Shown here: positions 1 through 7,558 of the stretch, piece after piece
How the letters are laid out: each line of letters begins with the position of its first letter
How positions within the stretch are numbered: position 1 is the first letter of the stretch
From: Anseongella sp036570465
Lineage (GTDB): Bacteria > Bacteroidota > Bacteroidia > Sphingobacteriales > Sphingobacteriaceae
Length of the DNA stretch: 14,271 nucleotides
Direction: 5' to 3'
Assembly (NCBI GenBank): GCA_036570465.1
Contig: DATCYD010000242.1
Coordinates: forward strand, 1-14,271
Program-made: the position numbers and the translations under genes
The notes under the pieces: generated by a model
What the model saw: the letters and a program-made list of their open reading frames with translations, nothing else
Database searches by the model: none
What the model was told of the DNA's origin: nothing

Positions 1-1
1 T

Positions 2-9
2 TATCTTTG
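2..9 (+). promoter_or_regulatory. Bacteroidota-type -7 box (TATCTTTG) for the kinase operon
   Basis: TATCTTTG matches the Bacteroidota -7 consensus TAnnTTTG at all six fixed positions. The G is only three bases from the ATG of the sensor kinase at 13. In this phylum transcription usually starts a few bases after the box, so the mRNA would begin at or next to the start codon and be leaderless or nearly so. The -33 region lies outside the window and cannot be checked. Confidence 0.5.
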
Positions 10-12
10 TAT

Positions 13-1902
13 ATGACAAAAAAAGGAGTACTCCTGATTGTCCTGATGATGACCATTGCCTTGTTGGGCCTGATCGGGATGCAGGCTTACTACATTTCGG
101 AATCCTACCAGCTGAACGCCCGGCTTTTCGACCAGGGAGTAATGACAGCGATGAACAATGTATCCCGGAAGATTGAGAAAGCTGATGCGGCGCGATTCAT
201 GAAGGAAAAGATCGCTCCTCCCCAGCTGCCGGAACTTCCCCGGTTCGATACAGAACTTTTCATTGCACAGGCCGCCGGAAAAGACATGGCTGAAGAAGCC
301 ACCGTTCCACCAATCGTTACTGTTCAACCCTATAAGGGGATCAATATTATTTCCTTCCGTAATTCAAGGGGAGATTTTCAAACCGATATTTCGTTTAGCC
401 TGCTGGGGCTTACCCGCCGGCTGGCCCTGCCGGATTTTATTCAGTTTCTGGAAAACACGGTAAACACCCAGGTCGCCGTCAGAAACGGGCAGGTCTATTA
501 TAAGGAGAGCCCGCCTTTCGGAATTACTCCGCACGAACTTCGTGAAAAAGTACTGGAACACCGGAAGATCGTGGAAAAACAACTCACCAGCGGCCCGGCA
601 AACGACGAAAATACTCCGAAAGACATTCGCTTTCTGCAGATTAATCCGGGCGGACAGGCTCAACCGATTACTTCAGCCGAATTGCAGGAAATCCAGCGAC
701 AAATGGCCGCGGCTTCCCGGCGGCAACAGAATCTCACCACAGCAGGCAACCTGGAACAAAAGTTGAAGAAATTCATCGATTCACTTGAAAACTTCAATGA
801 GCGGGTACGGGTATTTGAAGAGCTGGCCGCCGAAATGCAAAGCATGTACCTGCCACTGCAGGAACGGGTCAATCTTCAGCTGGTAGATTCCCTTTTAAAA
901 AGCGAGCTTCAAAATCAGGGGATCAACCTCCCATACGATGTGGAAATCCGTGCCACTGACAGTGATTCCATTCTGTTTGCAAGCTATAAAACCAGTGGGG
1001 ACAACGATCCGGAGTTATATAAGACAGCGCTCTTTCCGCAAGAGGTAGTCAAGGGCATGTCTGGCGAAATCATGCTAAAGATCCCCAACAAGAATCGTTA
1101 TCTGGTCCGGAAAATGAATATGCTTACCGGCTCGTCCGGCGCACTGATCCTTGTGATTATTGTTTGTTTCGCATTTACCATTTATTCCATGCTTCGCCAG
1201 AAAAAGTTATCGCAGATGAAAAGCGATTTCATCAATAACATGACCCATGAATTCAAAACACCGGTATCCACCATCATGCTGGCCAGCGAAGCCCTCAAGG
1301 ATGAACAAATGAGTGCAAAAAAAGATCAGGTGTTGCGGTATGCAGGTATTATCTATGATGAAAACCTGCGTTTGGGCAGTTATGTGGAACGAGTCCTCAA
1401 CATGGCCCGCCTTGAAAAAAGTGATTTCAAGGTGGAACATAATCCCGTGGCAGTCAATGGGCTCATTAATGCGGTAGTGGATAGCATGGGCCTTCAGCTC
1501 AAAAAGAAAGAGGCTGACGTCACCCTGCGCCTGGATGCCTCCTCTGATATCATCACCGGTGATGAATTACACCTGTCAAATGTCATTTACAACCTCGTGG
1601 ATAACGCTGTAAAGTACTCCCCTGGCAAGCCCCGCATCCATATCAGTACGCTCAATGAGGAGGGCAATCTGCGAATAATCGTTTCCGATGAAGGGATCGG
1701 CATGAACAAGGAACAACGCAAAAAGATATTCGAAAAATTCTACCGGGCCCAATCCGGGAACCTCCATGATGTAAAAGGTTTCGGACTTGGATTAAGTTAC
1801 GTAAATTCGATCGTGAAACTGCTCGATGGCGATATTCGCGTTCATAGCGAACTGAACCGGGGCAGCACGTTTGAAATTACGTTTCCGTTATCAAGATCAT
1901 GA
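13..1902 (+). CDS. HAMP-less sensor histidine kinase of a two-component pair
   Basis: This is an inner-membrane sensor kinase of 629 residues. Visible parts in order are a membrane segment (about 5-27), a long periplasmic region of about 345 residues with a charged, probably coiled-coil stretch near 225-295, a second membrane segment (about 375-396), and the kinase core. The core shows the H-box FINNMTHEFKTP with phospho-acceptor His412, the N-box NLVDNAVKYSP (Asn527/Asn531), the G1 box DEGIGM (from Asp559), the F-box KIFEKFYR and the G2 box GFGLGL (589-594). No HAMP domain fits between the second membrane segment and the H-box, as in RprX-like kinases of Bacteroidota. ATG at 13 is preferred over the in-frame TTG at 7, because TTG lies inside the promoter box and the protein then starts with MTKKG followed directly by the hydrophobic segment. 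The frame is open to the window edge, so an upstream start is not excluded. The stop overlaps the regulator start (ATGA), which marks the two as a cognate pair. The ligand is unknown. Confidence 0.93.
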   Translation: MTKKGVLLIVLMMTIALLGLIGMQAYYISESYQLNARLFDQGVMTAMNNVSRKIEKADAARFMKEKIAPPQLPELPRFDTELFIAQAAGKDMAEEATVPPIVTVQPYKGINIISFRNSRGDFQTDISFSLLGLTRRLALPDFIQFLENTVNTQVAVRNGQVYYKESPPFGITPHELREKVLEHRKIVEKQLTSGPANDENTPKDIRFLQINPGGQAQPITSAELQEIQRQMAAASRRQQNLTTAGNLEQKLKKFIDSLENFNERVRVFEELAAEMQSMYLPLQERVNLQLVDSLLKSELQNQGINLPYDVEIRATDSDSILFASYKTSGDNDPELYKTALFPQEVVKGMSGEIMLKIPNKNRYLVRKMNMLTGSSGALILVIIVCFAFTIYSMLRQKKLSQMKSDFINNMTHEFKTPVSTIMLASEALKDEQMSAKKDQVLRYAGIIYDENLRLGSYVERVLNMARLEKSDFKVEHNPVAVNGLINAVVDSMGLQLKKKEADVTLRLDASSDIITGDELHLSNVIYNLVDNAVKYSPGKPRIHISTLNEEGNLRIIVSDEGIGMNKEQRKKIFEKFYRAQSGNLHDVKGFGLGLSYVNSIVKLLDGDIRVHSELNRGSTFEITFPLSRS

Positions 1903-2591
1903 GTGCGAATATCCTGCTTGTAGAAGATGACCCCAACCTCGGCACGCTCCTGGAGGAATACCTGAAACTGAAGGGAAACTACGTGGTAACCCTGTGCACC
2001 GATGGAGAAGAAGCCGTTAAGGCCTTCCACAGTCAATCGTTTGACCTCTGCATTCTGGATGTCATGATGCCAAAAAAAGATGGCTTCGCCGTGGGCCGGG
2101 AGATCCGTAAGACAAATTCTACGATCCCCATTATCTTCGCCACGGCCAAGTCAATGATGGAAGACAAAACCGAAGGCTTCACCCTGGGCGGCGACGATTA
2201 CATCACCAAACCCTTCCGCATCGATGAATTATTGCTTCGCATCAATGCGCTCCTGAAACGAAGCAGGAATAACCCCGGGGAGCAACCCGGAGAAGAAACC
2301 GTTTTCCGGATTGGCAGATATGAGTTTGACTACCTCAGCCAGGTCCTTCGAATCGACGGAAAAGAACAGAAAATGTCCGGGAAAGAAGCTGAATTACTGC
2401 GGCTGCTTTGCCTGCACTCCGGCCAGCTCCTTGCCCGCGAAGAGGCCTTGCTTACCATTTGGAACAATGACAACTACTTCACCGGTCGCAGCATGGATGT
2501 ATTCCTGAGCAAACTCCGGAAATATCTCAAAGAAGATCCCAACGTGGAAATTCTAAACGTCCACGGCAAAGGCTACCGGCTGGTTTGCTAA
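1899..2591 (+). CDS. OmpR/PhoB-family response regulator
   Basis: This 230-residue DNA-binding response regulator should be phosphorylated by the kinase encoded just upstream. The receiver domain (about 1-118) has the acidic pocket Asp10/Asp11, phospho-acceptor Asp54 in LDVMMP, Thr82 in FATAKS and Lys104 in TKPF, so every residue needed for phosphotransfer is present. The C-terminal part (about 133-230) is a winged-helix effector domain with the usual pattern of a KEAELLRLL helix, a transactivation loop, the recognition helix around SMDVFLSKLRKYL, and the VHGKGYRL wing. The ATG overlaps the kinase stop codon as ATGA, so translation is probably coupled. RprY of Bacteroides has the same architecture, but orthology cannot be asserted without a search. 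Its targets are unknown; the DUF4153 gene 39 bp downstream is a candidate. Confidence 0.95.
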   Translation: MSANILLVEDDPNLGTLLEEYLKLKGNYVVTLCTDGEEAVKAFHSQSFDLCILDVMMPKKDGFAVGREIRKTNSTIPIIFATAKSMMEDKTEGFTLGGDDYITKPFRIDELLLRINALLKRSRNNPGEQPGEETVFRIGRYEFDYLSQVLRIDGKEQKMSGKEAELLRLLCLHSGQLLAREEALLTIWNNDNYFTGRSMDVFLSKLRKYLKEDPNVEILNVHGKGYRLVC

Positions 2592-2630
2592 TTTTCCGGA
2601 GGATAGTTAAAAAATCAGTACATTTATTCT

Positions 2631-4475
2631 ATGAGCAAATTCTCCTTCCCTTCGCTTGAGACGCTGATAGCTGGGTTTCTGGCGGTTCTGAGACGGTTTC
2701 CGCTGGAAATGCTGTTTGCAGTGACGGGGGCCTGGGCAGCCATTCAAACCACATTTCCGGAGCATCGTTTTGATGACACGAACTGGATACGCCTGATCAT
2801 GAGTTGCAATCTGGGACTGGTGTTCAGCCTGTCTGCAAGCACCTTTGCCGCTTCTTTGCGGACAGTGCCGTGGGTGAGCTGGTTGCTGCGGGTGTTCGTC
2901 GTGGTTCTGGTCGCGGGCTATTATTTTACGCTGCCGGCTGAACTGCTGGAAAAGGATATCTACCGGTTTTTTCTCCTTGCCGCGGCAGGTCATTTACTCG
3001 TAGCGGTAGCACCATTCTGGGAACGGGGCCATATCAACAGCTTTTGGTATTATAACAAATCCCTGTTTTTGCGTTTTCTGACTGCAGGACTATATTCGGC
3101 GGTCTTGTTTGCCGGTCTTGCGGTGGCTATGCTGGCGATGGATGAACTCTTCGGAATTGACTTTCCTGACGAACGCTACTTCCAGCTTTGGATTATAATT
3201 GCCGCCATTTTCAACACCGCCATGTTCCTTGCCGGAGTACCGGAGCGAACGCTGCAATCGGATCAGAAATACCCCCGGACCCTGCAGATATTCACACAAT
3301 ATGTGTTGATTCCCCTGGTCAGCGTGTATGTGCTGATCTTGCTTGCCTATGAGCTGAAGATACTGGTTCAATGGGATTTGCCCCGGGGTTGGGTCTCCAA
3401 CCTGATCATTGCCTTTGCCGTTGCCGGAGTTCTGTCCCTTTTGCTGGTATTCCCAGTCAGACATTCCACCGGAAACAAATGGATTCTTTGGTACGGGAAG
3501 GTATTTCACTGGATTCTTTTACCACTGGCGGCCCTGCTTTTTCTGGCCATTGGAACGCGGCTGGCAGATTATGGCTTTACCGAAGAACGGTTTTTCGTAC
3601 TCGCTACAGGCGTATGGCTGCTGTTCACCGCCATTTATTTTCTCTCGGGACAACGGGAAAACATCAAAATGGTACCCGCCTCGCTGATCATATTTATCCT
3701 GATAACCGTGACTTTGGCCTTTCCCATATCGCTGAACAGCCAGCAGCAGCGAATGCTGAGTATTTTCGAAAGAAACCAGATGCTGGAAACCAGTGATACA
3801 GGAGAGGCAATCATAACTTCGGCTAGCAAACTACTTTCCAGGGAAGACCGCATGGAACTTACCTCCATTGTCGGTTATATTTATGACATGCACGGGCGGG
3901 AGCCCTTCAAAACCTCGTTCAAATCTGTCCCTCCTCCGCTGCCTGAACAACGTGTTTATTCCAGGGAATTCACCGACAGCCTATTTGCGGGTATCGGCAT
4001 AACGTCCGCCTATTCTTATGAGCGGGTAATTGACACGAGTGAAAGCCGGTACTTCTATATTCACATGGAGGATTCGCAAGCTACTCCAACAAGCGGTTTT
4101 GATTTTTTGCTGATCAAACAAGATGCCCCGGGAATGAACCCCAATGAAGATAGTCGCTTCCAGGCAGGCGAACACCAAATTGTAGAAACTTTTTCTCCGC
4201 ACGAACTGAACATTGCATTAACCGTAGATAGCACAGATAGTATTCATTTCGAGTTGCAACCGATGCTCTCACAGCTGGTAAAAAACTATTTTGACCGGGG
4301 AACCCGCCAAATGACAGTAAAGGCAGAAGAAATGTTGATAGAAACCGAAACGGAGAAATACAGGGCGAGGCTCTATTTGAACAGCATTTCCGGTTACGGA
4401 GCCGAAAACGGATTAATTGATACCACACATCGTATCAACCTGAAAACCCGCTATCTTCTGGAAATCAAAAACTGA
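2631..4475 (+). CDS. DUF4153 multi-pass membrane protein
   Basis: This is a 614-residue integral membrane protein with about 11 hydrophobic segments in the first 375 residues and a soluble C-terminal part of about 230 residues rich in acidic and beta-type sequence. The N-terminal pattern (a short charged start, then SLETLIAGFLAVLRRFPLE followed by paired membrane segments) is that of the DUF4153 family, which is common in Bacteroidota at this length; its biochemical role is not established. It lies 39 bp downstream of the response regulator on the same strand, so it could be co-transcribed with or regulated by the two-component pair. A weak TACATTTA box ends just before the ATG. A GGAGGA stretch in the gap is too far from the start to be its ribosome site. 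The 3' end overlaps the convergent DUF192 gene by 11 bp. Confidence 0.82.
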   Translation: MSKFSFPSLETLIAGFLAVLRRFPLEMLFAVTGAWAAIQTTFPEHRFDDTNWIRLIMSCNLGLVFSLSASTFAASLRTVPWVSWLLRVFVVVLVAGYYFTLPAELLEKDIYRFFLLAAAGHLLVAVAPFWERGHINSFWYYNKSLFLRFLTAGLYSAVLFAGLAVAMLAMDELFGIDFPDERYFQLWIIIAAIFNTAMFLAGVPERTLQSDQKYPRTLQIFTQYVLIPLVSVYVLILLAYELKILVQWDLPRGWVSNLIIAFAVAGVLSLLLVFPVRHSTGNKWILWYGKVFHWILLPLAALLFLAIGTRLADYGFTEERFFVLATGVWLLFTAIYFLSGQRENIKMVPASLIIFILITVTLAFPISLNSQQQRMLSIFERNQMLETSDTGEAIITSASKLLSREDRMELTSIVGYIYDMHGREPFKTSFKSVPPPLPEQRVYSREFTDSLFAGIGITSAYSYERVIDTSESRYFYIHMEDSQATPTSGFDFLLIKQDAPGMNPNEDSRFQAGEHQIVETFSPHELNIALTVDSTDSIHFELQPMLSQLVKNYFDRGTRQMTVKAEEMLIETETEKYRARLYLNSISGYGAENGLIDTTHRINLKTRYLLEIKN

Positions 4476-4478
4476 TTT
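4462..4478. repeat. small palindrome spanning two convergent stop codons
   Basis: The sequence AAATCA-N5-TGATTT is a 6-bp inverted repeat. Its left arm contains the TGA of the minus-strand DUF192 gene (4465-4467) and its right arm the TGA of the plus-strand DUF4153 gene (4473-4475). Each strand is followed by a few T residues, so it might act as a weak bidirectional terminator, although the stem is AT-rich and short. No better terminator is visible at this junction. Confidence 0.35.
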
Positions 4479-4980
4479 TATCCCCTTTCCCGATACCGTG
4501 TTCATCGCAGAAGCCAGCCACAACTTCAACCACGTATTGTGCCGGCGCTCCCGACGGGATGGTTTCGGTGGATTGAGGTTTGGCGTACTTTCCGATGGAA
4601 ACGATTTCTTTCGCTGCATTGACATAAATAATATCAAGGGAAATATAGGTATTCTTCATCCAGAAGCCTTTCTCTTCTTCCTCTTTGCTGATGAACAGCA
4701 TGCCCTGGTTAGCCTGCATATCACGCCGGTACATCAACCCGATTTCCTGCTCTTCGGGTGTTTCCGCCTTTTCGATCTCAATGGTAATCATATCGGCACC
4801 GGTTTCACCATCTATAAAAGTAAGCGCTCCTTCTTTGTGGAATTCATTCCCGGTATGCTCCAGCAGGATACCCGCCTTTTTGCCCGGTTTATAAATATAC
4901 AGGTAATATACTCCGGTAGATACTGCAGCCAGCAAAAACAGGCTCACAAAGATGCGAACATTACGTCGGGGATTGCTCAT
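4465..4980 (-). CDS. Membrane-anchored DUF192 family protein
   Basis: This 171-residue protein has a short basic N-terminus (MSNPRRNVR), one hydrophobic segment (about 8-29) and a C-terminal DUF192 domain (about 60-171), so it is probably anchored in the inner membrane or secreted with the domain in the periplasm. The family signature is clear: EQEIGLMYRRDM, then GMLF, then GFWMKNTYISLDIIYVN and a C-terminal AQYVVEVVAG segment. DUF192 proteins form a small beta-rich fold of unknown biochemical role and are often exported. The start ATG at 4980 gives a normal signal-anchor, and there is no better alternative. The gene is divergent from the AIM24-family gene across 50 bp and convergent with DUF4153, overlapping its end by 11 bp. 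Confidence 0.88.
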   Translation of the reverse strand: MSNPRRNVRIFVSLFLLAAVSTGVYYLYIYKPGKKAGILLEHTGNEFHKEGALTFIDGETGADMITIEIEKAETPEEQEIGLMYRRDMQANQGMLFISKEEEEKGFWMKNTYISLDIIYVNAAKEIVSIGKYAKPQSTETIPSGAPAQYVVEVVAGFCDEHGIGKGDKISF

Positions 4981-5030
4981 TTCAAAAAGTTTTAAGCTAA
5001 TTTAGTGTTTTCATTCAATAATCAGACCAT

Positions 5031-5825
5031 ATGCCATCCAGTCACGAAATAGACTACCACATCCACGGCGAAGAAATGCAGCTCGTGGAAATTGAGCTTG
5101 ATCCCCGGGAAAGCGTCATTGCCGAATCCGGCAGCTTCCTGATGATGGATGACGGCGTGCAGATGCAAACCGTTTTCGGAGACGGTTCCGGAAAACAACA
5201 GGGCGGGTTATTTGGAAAATTGCTTTCCGCGGGGAAACGGGTGCTGACCGGTGAAAGCCTTTTCATGACCGTTTTCACCAATATCGGGCAGGGTAAGAGA
5301 AGAGTCTCCTTTGCCGCTCCCTATTCAGGAAAGATCATTCCGCTGGACCTTTCAGTTTTGGGAGGGAAGATCATTTGCCAGAAAGACGCCTTTTTATGCG
5401 CCGCCCGTGGTATAGCTGTGGGAATCGAGTTTCAGCGCCGCCTGGGCTCAGGCTTATTTGGTGGCGAGGGGTTCATTATGCAAAAAGTGGAAGGAGATGG
5501 CATTGCCTTTGTCCATTCCGGAGGCTATGTGTTTGAAAAGGACCTGCAGCCGGGAGAACTGCTCAAGGTGGATACAGGCTGTGTGGTCGCCTATACGCCA
5601 TCCATCGATTTCGATATTCAATTCGTAGGAGGTATCCGAAATACCATCTTTGGCGGCGAAGGCCTCTTCTTTGCTACCCTTCGCGGCCCCGGCCGGGTCT
5701 GGATCCAGTCATTGCCCATTAGCCGACTCGCCAACCGCGTGTTGGAATATGCAAAAAGCGGTTGGGGACGGAAAGAAGAAGGCGGCGTGCTGGGCAGCCT
5801 TGGGAATCTGCTTGATGGAAGGTAA
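5031..5825 (+). CDS. AIM24 / TIGR00266 family protein
   Basis: This 264-residue cytoplasmic-looking protein has no signal peptide and no membrane segment. It is rich in glycine and beta-strand patterns throughout, and matches the TIGR00266/AIM24 (PF01987) family by its motifs: VIAESGSFLMMDDGVQMQT near 29-47, a GLFGKLLSAGKR loop, TGESLFMTVFTN, GLFGGEGFIMQKVEGDG and DTGCVVAYTPSIDFDIQFVGG near 181-201. The eukaryotic member Aim24 is mitochondrial; the bacterial members have no firmly known biochemical function and resemble a beta-helix/tryptophan RNA-binding attenuator-like fold. The length is at the upper normal limit because of a short lysine/glycine-rich tail. It has its own 50-bp upstream region shared with the divergent DUF192 gene, and ends 21 bp before the end of the convergent aldehyde dehydrogenase gene, with no obvious terminator between. 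Confidence 0.9.
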   Translation: MPSSHEIDYHIHGEEMQLVEIELDPRESVIAESGSFLMMDDGVQMQTVFGDGSGKQQGGLFGKLLSAGKRVLTGESLFMTVFTNIGQGKRRVSFAAPYSGKIIPLDLSVLGGKIICQKDAFLCAARGIAVGIEFQRRLGSGLFGGEGFIMQKVEGDGIAFVHSGGYVFEKDLQPGELLKVDTGCVVAYTPSIDFDIQFVGGIRNTIFGGEGLFFATLRGPGRVWIQSLPISRLANRVLEYAKSGWGRKEEGGVLGSLGNLLDGR

Positions 5826-5846
5826 GCGGCAATATTTAGATCTGTA

Positions 5847-7388
5847 TCAAATATCAAAGCGAATTCCCTGCGCCAGGGGAAGATCAGTACCGTAGTTGAT
5901 GGTGTTTGTCTGACGCCGCATATAGGCTTTCCAGGCGTCCGAACCGGATTCACGACCGCCCCCGGTTTCTTTTTCCCCGCCAAAAGCGCCGCCAATTTCT
6001 GCGCCGGAGGTTCCGATGTTCACATTGGCAATGCCGCAATCGGAACCACTAACCGACAAAAACGATTCGGCTTCCCGCAGGTTGGTGGTCATAATCGCTG
6101 ATGAAAGGCCTTGCGGCACCCCATTCTGAATGGCGATGGCTTCTTCCAGAGTGCTGTAAGGGATCAGGTAAAGAATGGGGGCAAAAGTTTCCTGCTGCAC
6201 AATGGCAGTATCTTTTTTCACCTCGATGACACAGGGTTTTACATAGCAACCCGATTCATATCCGTCTCCTTCCAGCACACCGCCATCTACCAGGATATCG
6301 CCTCCTTCCTTCCGCGCCTGGTCAATGGCCGCCAGGTAGTTCTTCACGGCATCCCGGTCAATCAAAGGCCCCACATGATTCTCCTGATCGAGCGGATTGC
6401 CAATTTTCAGTTGACTGTAGGCCGAAGCCAGGCGGGTTTTAAAGGTTTCATAAATGCTTTCATGAATGATCAATCTCCTCGTGGAGGTGCATCGTTGCCC
6501 TGCCGTGCCCACGGCGCCGAAAAGACTGCCAGTCAGCGTCATGTCCAGATCGGCGCTTTCAGTGATTATAATGGCATTGTTGCCGCCCAACTCCAGAAGG
6601 GCCCTGCCAAGACGAGCGCCTACCACAGCGCCTACCGATTTCCCCATTCGGGTAGAGCCCGTGGCCGAAACCAGCGCAATCCTGGGATCCTTTGCGATCA
6701 TCTCTCCCGTGTCACGCCCCCCTGCCAGGAGCCCTGATACGCCTTCCGGTACATTATTCTCCCTAAAAACTGCTGCTGCAATTTTTTGGCAAGCCACTGC
6801 CGTAAGCGGCGTTTTTTCTGAAGGTTTCCATATACAGACGTCGCCGCATACCCAGGCGATCATCGCATTCCATGACCAAACGGCTACCGGAAAGTTAAAA
6901 GCGGAAATGATGCCTACCAGCCCCAGGGGGTGCCATTGCTCATACATGCGATGCCGGTGACGTTCGGAATGCATACTCAGGCCATACAACTGGCGCGAAA
7001 GTCCGACAGCAAAATCACAGACATCGATCATCTCCTGAACTTCTCCCCAGCCTTCCTGCAGGCTTTTCCCCATTTCCCAGGAAACCAGTGCACCTAAATC
7101 TTCTTTTTGCCGGCGAAGCCGGTCGCCGATCTGCCGGACAATATCGCCCCGCTTTGGAGCGGGATAGGCCCTCCAGGTTGGAAACGCTTTTTGTGCCGCA
7201 TTCACGACCGTTTCAAAATCAGCCGGTCCGGCCCGGACAATCCGGGCAAAAGCCTGTCCATCGACCGGCGAAGTAATTGGTTCGGCCTTGTCTGGCGGAG
7301 CTTCTCCCCAGGTGCCGCCTGTACTCCAGGACGGGTTCACCGGGTCAATTCCCAGCCGGCTCAATATTTCCTTAACATTCACATCCAT
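5847..7388 (-). CDS. ALDH7-family aldehyde dehydrogenase (piperideine-6-carboxylate / aminoadipate semialdehyde type)
   Basis: This is a cytoplasmic NAD(P)-dependent aldehyde dehydrogenase of 513 residues. Visible elements are the oxyanion-side SAFNFPVAVWSWN, cofactor-binding ATGSTRMGK, general base Glu266 in LELGGNNA and nucleophile Cys300 in GQRCTSTRR. The pairs LELGGNNA plus TAGQRCTSTRRL and the tail EKETGGGRESGSDAWKAYMR followed by TINYGTDLPLAQGI are typical of ALDH7 (antiquitin; bacterial amaB/pcd), which oxidises alpha-aminoadipate semialdehyde in lysine breakdown. I leave the symbol empty because no lysine-pathway neighbour is visible. The ATG at 7388 is preferred over the in-frame GTG at 7406: it begins the family-like MDVNVKEILSRLGI, and the GTG falls in the TATCTTTG region. 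The gene stands alone on the minus strand, convergent with AIM24 and divergent from the TPR gene. Confidence 0.9.
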   Translation of the reverse strand: MDVNVKEILSRLGIDPVNPSWSTGGTWGEAPPDKAEPITSPVDGQAFARIVRAGPADFETVVNAAQKAFPTWRAYPAPKRGDIVRQIGDRLRRQKEDLGALVSWEMGKSLQEGWGEVQEMIDVCDFAVGLSRQLYGLSMHSERHRHRMYEQWHPLGLVGIISAFNFPVAVWSWNAMIAWVCGDVCIWKPSEKTPLTAVACQKIAAAVFRENNVPEGVSGLLAGGRDTGEMIAKDPRIALVSATGSTRMGKSVGAVVGARLGRALLELGGNNAIIITESADLDMTLTGSLFGAVGTAGQRCTSTRRLIIHESIYETFKTRLASAYSQLKIGNPLDQENHVGPLIDRDAVKNYLAAIDQARKEGGDILVDGGVLEGDGYESGCYVKPCVIEVKKDTAIVQQETFAPILYLIPYSTLEEAIAIQNGVPQGLSSAIMTTNLREAESFLSVSGSDCGIANVNIGTSGAEIGGAFGGEKETGGGRESGSDAWKAYMRRQTNTINYGTDLPLAQGIRFDI

Positions 7389-7394
7389 AATACG

Positions 7395-7402
7395 TATCTT
7401 TG
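7395..7402 (+). promoter_or_regulatory. Candidate Bacteroidota -7 box for the TPR-ROK unit
   Basis: TATCTTTG matches the TAnnTTTG consensus fully and points toward the TPR gene. It starts 6 bp beyond the ATG of the divergent aldehyde dehydrogenase gene, so the two 5' ends are packed tightly. If used, the TPR transcript would carry a leader of about 150 bases. No convincing TTG-type -33 element is seen at the usual spacing, so the assignment is tentative. Confidence 0.35.
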
Positions 7403-7512
7403 TCACAGTAGCCGTTATGAATTGGAAGTCAATCCGTTAATTAAACAAGTGTCAGTATGTGGAAAAATAGCATCCCATCTGAAAGAGAATTTGAAATAAT
7501 TTAAGGCTAGCA

Positions 7513-7534
7513 AGTGCCGGATCAACTCCGCACT
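7513..7534 (+). promoter_or_regulatory. Bulged hairpin in the TPR leader
   Basis: AGTGC-c-GGA, loop TCAAC, TCC-GCACT forms an 8-bp stem with one bulged C, ending 24 bases before the TPR start codon. It has no T-run after it, so it is not a terminator. It could shape translation initiation or mRNA stability. The rest of the 170-base gap 7389-7558 is AT-rich and shows nothing else that can be named. Confidence 0.3.
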
Positions 7535-7558
7535 AAGTTACATAATTAAATTCAGCGC

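Noticed and set aside
7389..7406. GTG start at 7406 for the aldehyde dehydrogenase
   Set aside because: It adds six residues without family support and lies in the TATCTTTG region; ATG 7388 fits better.
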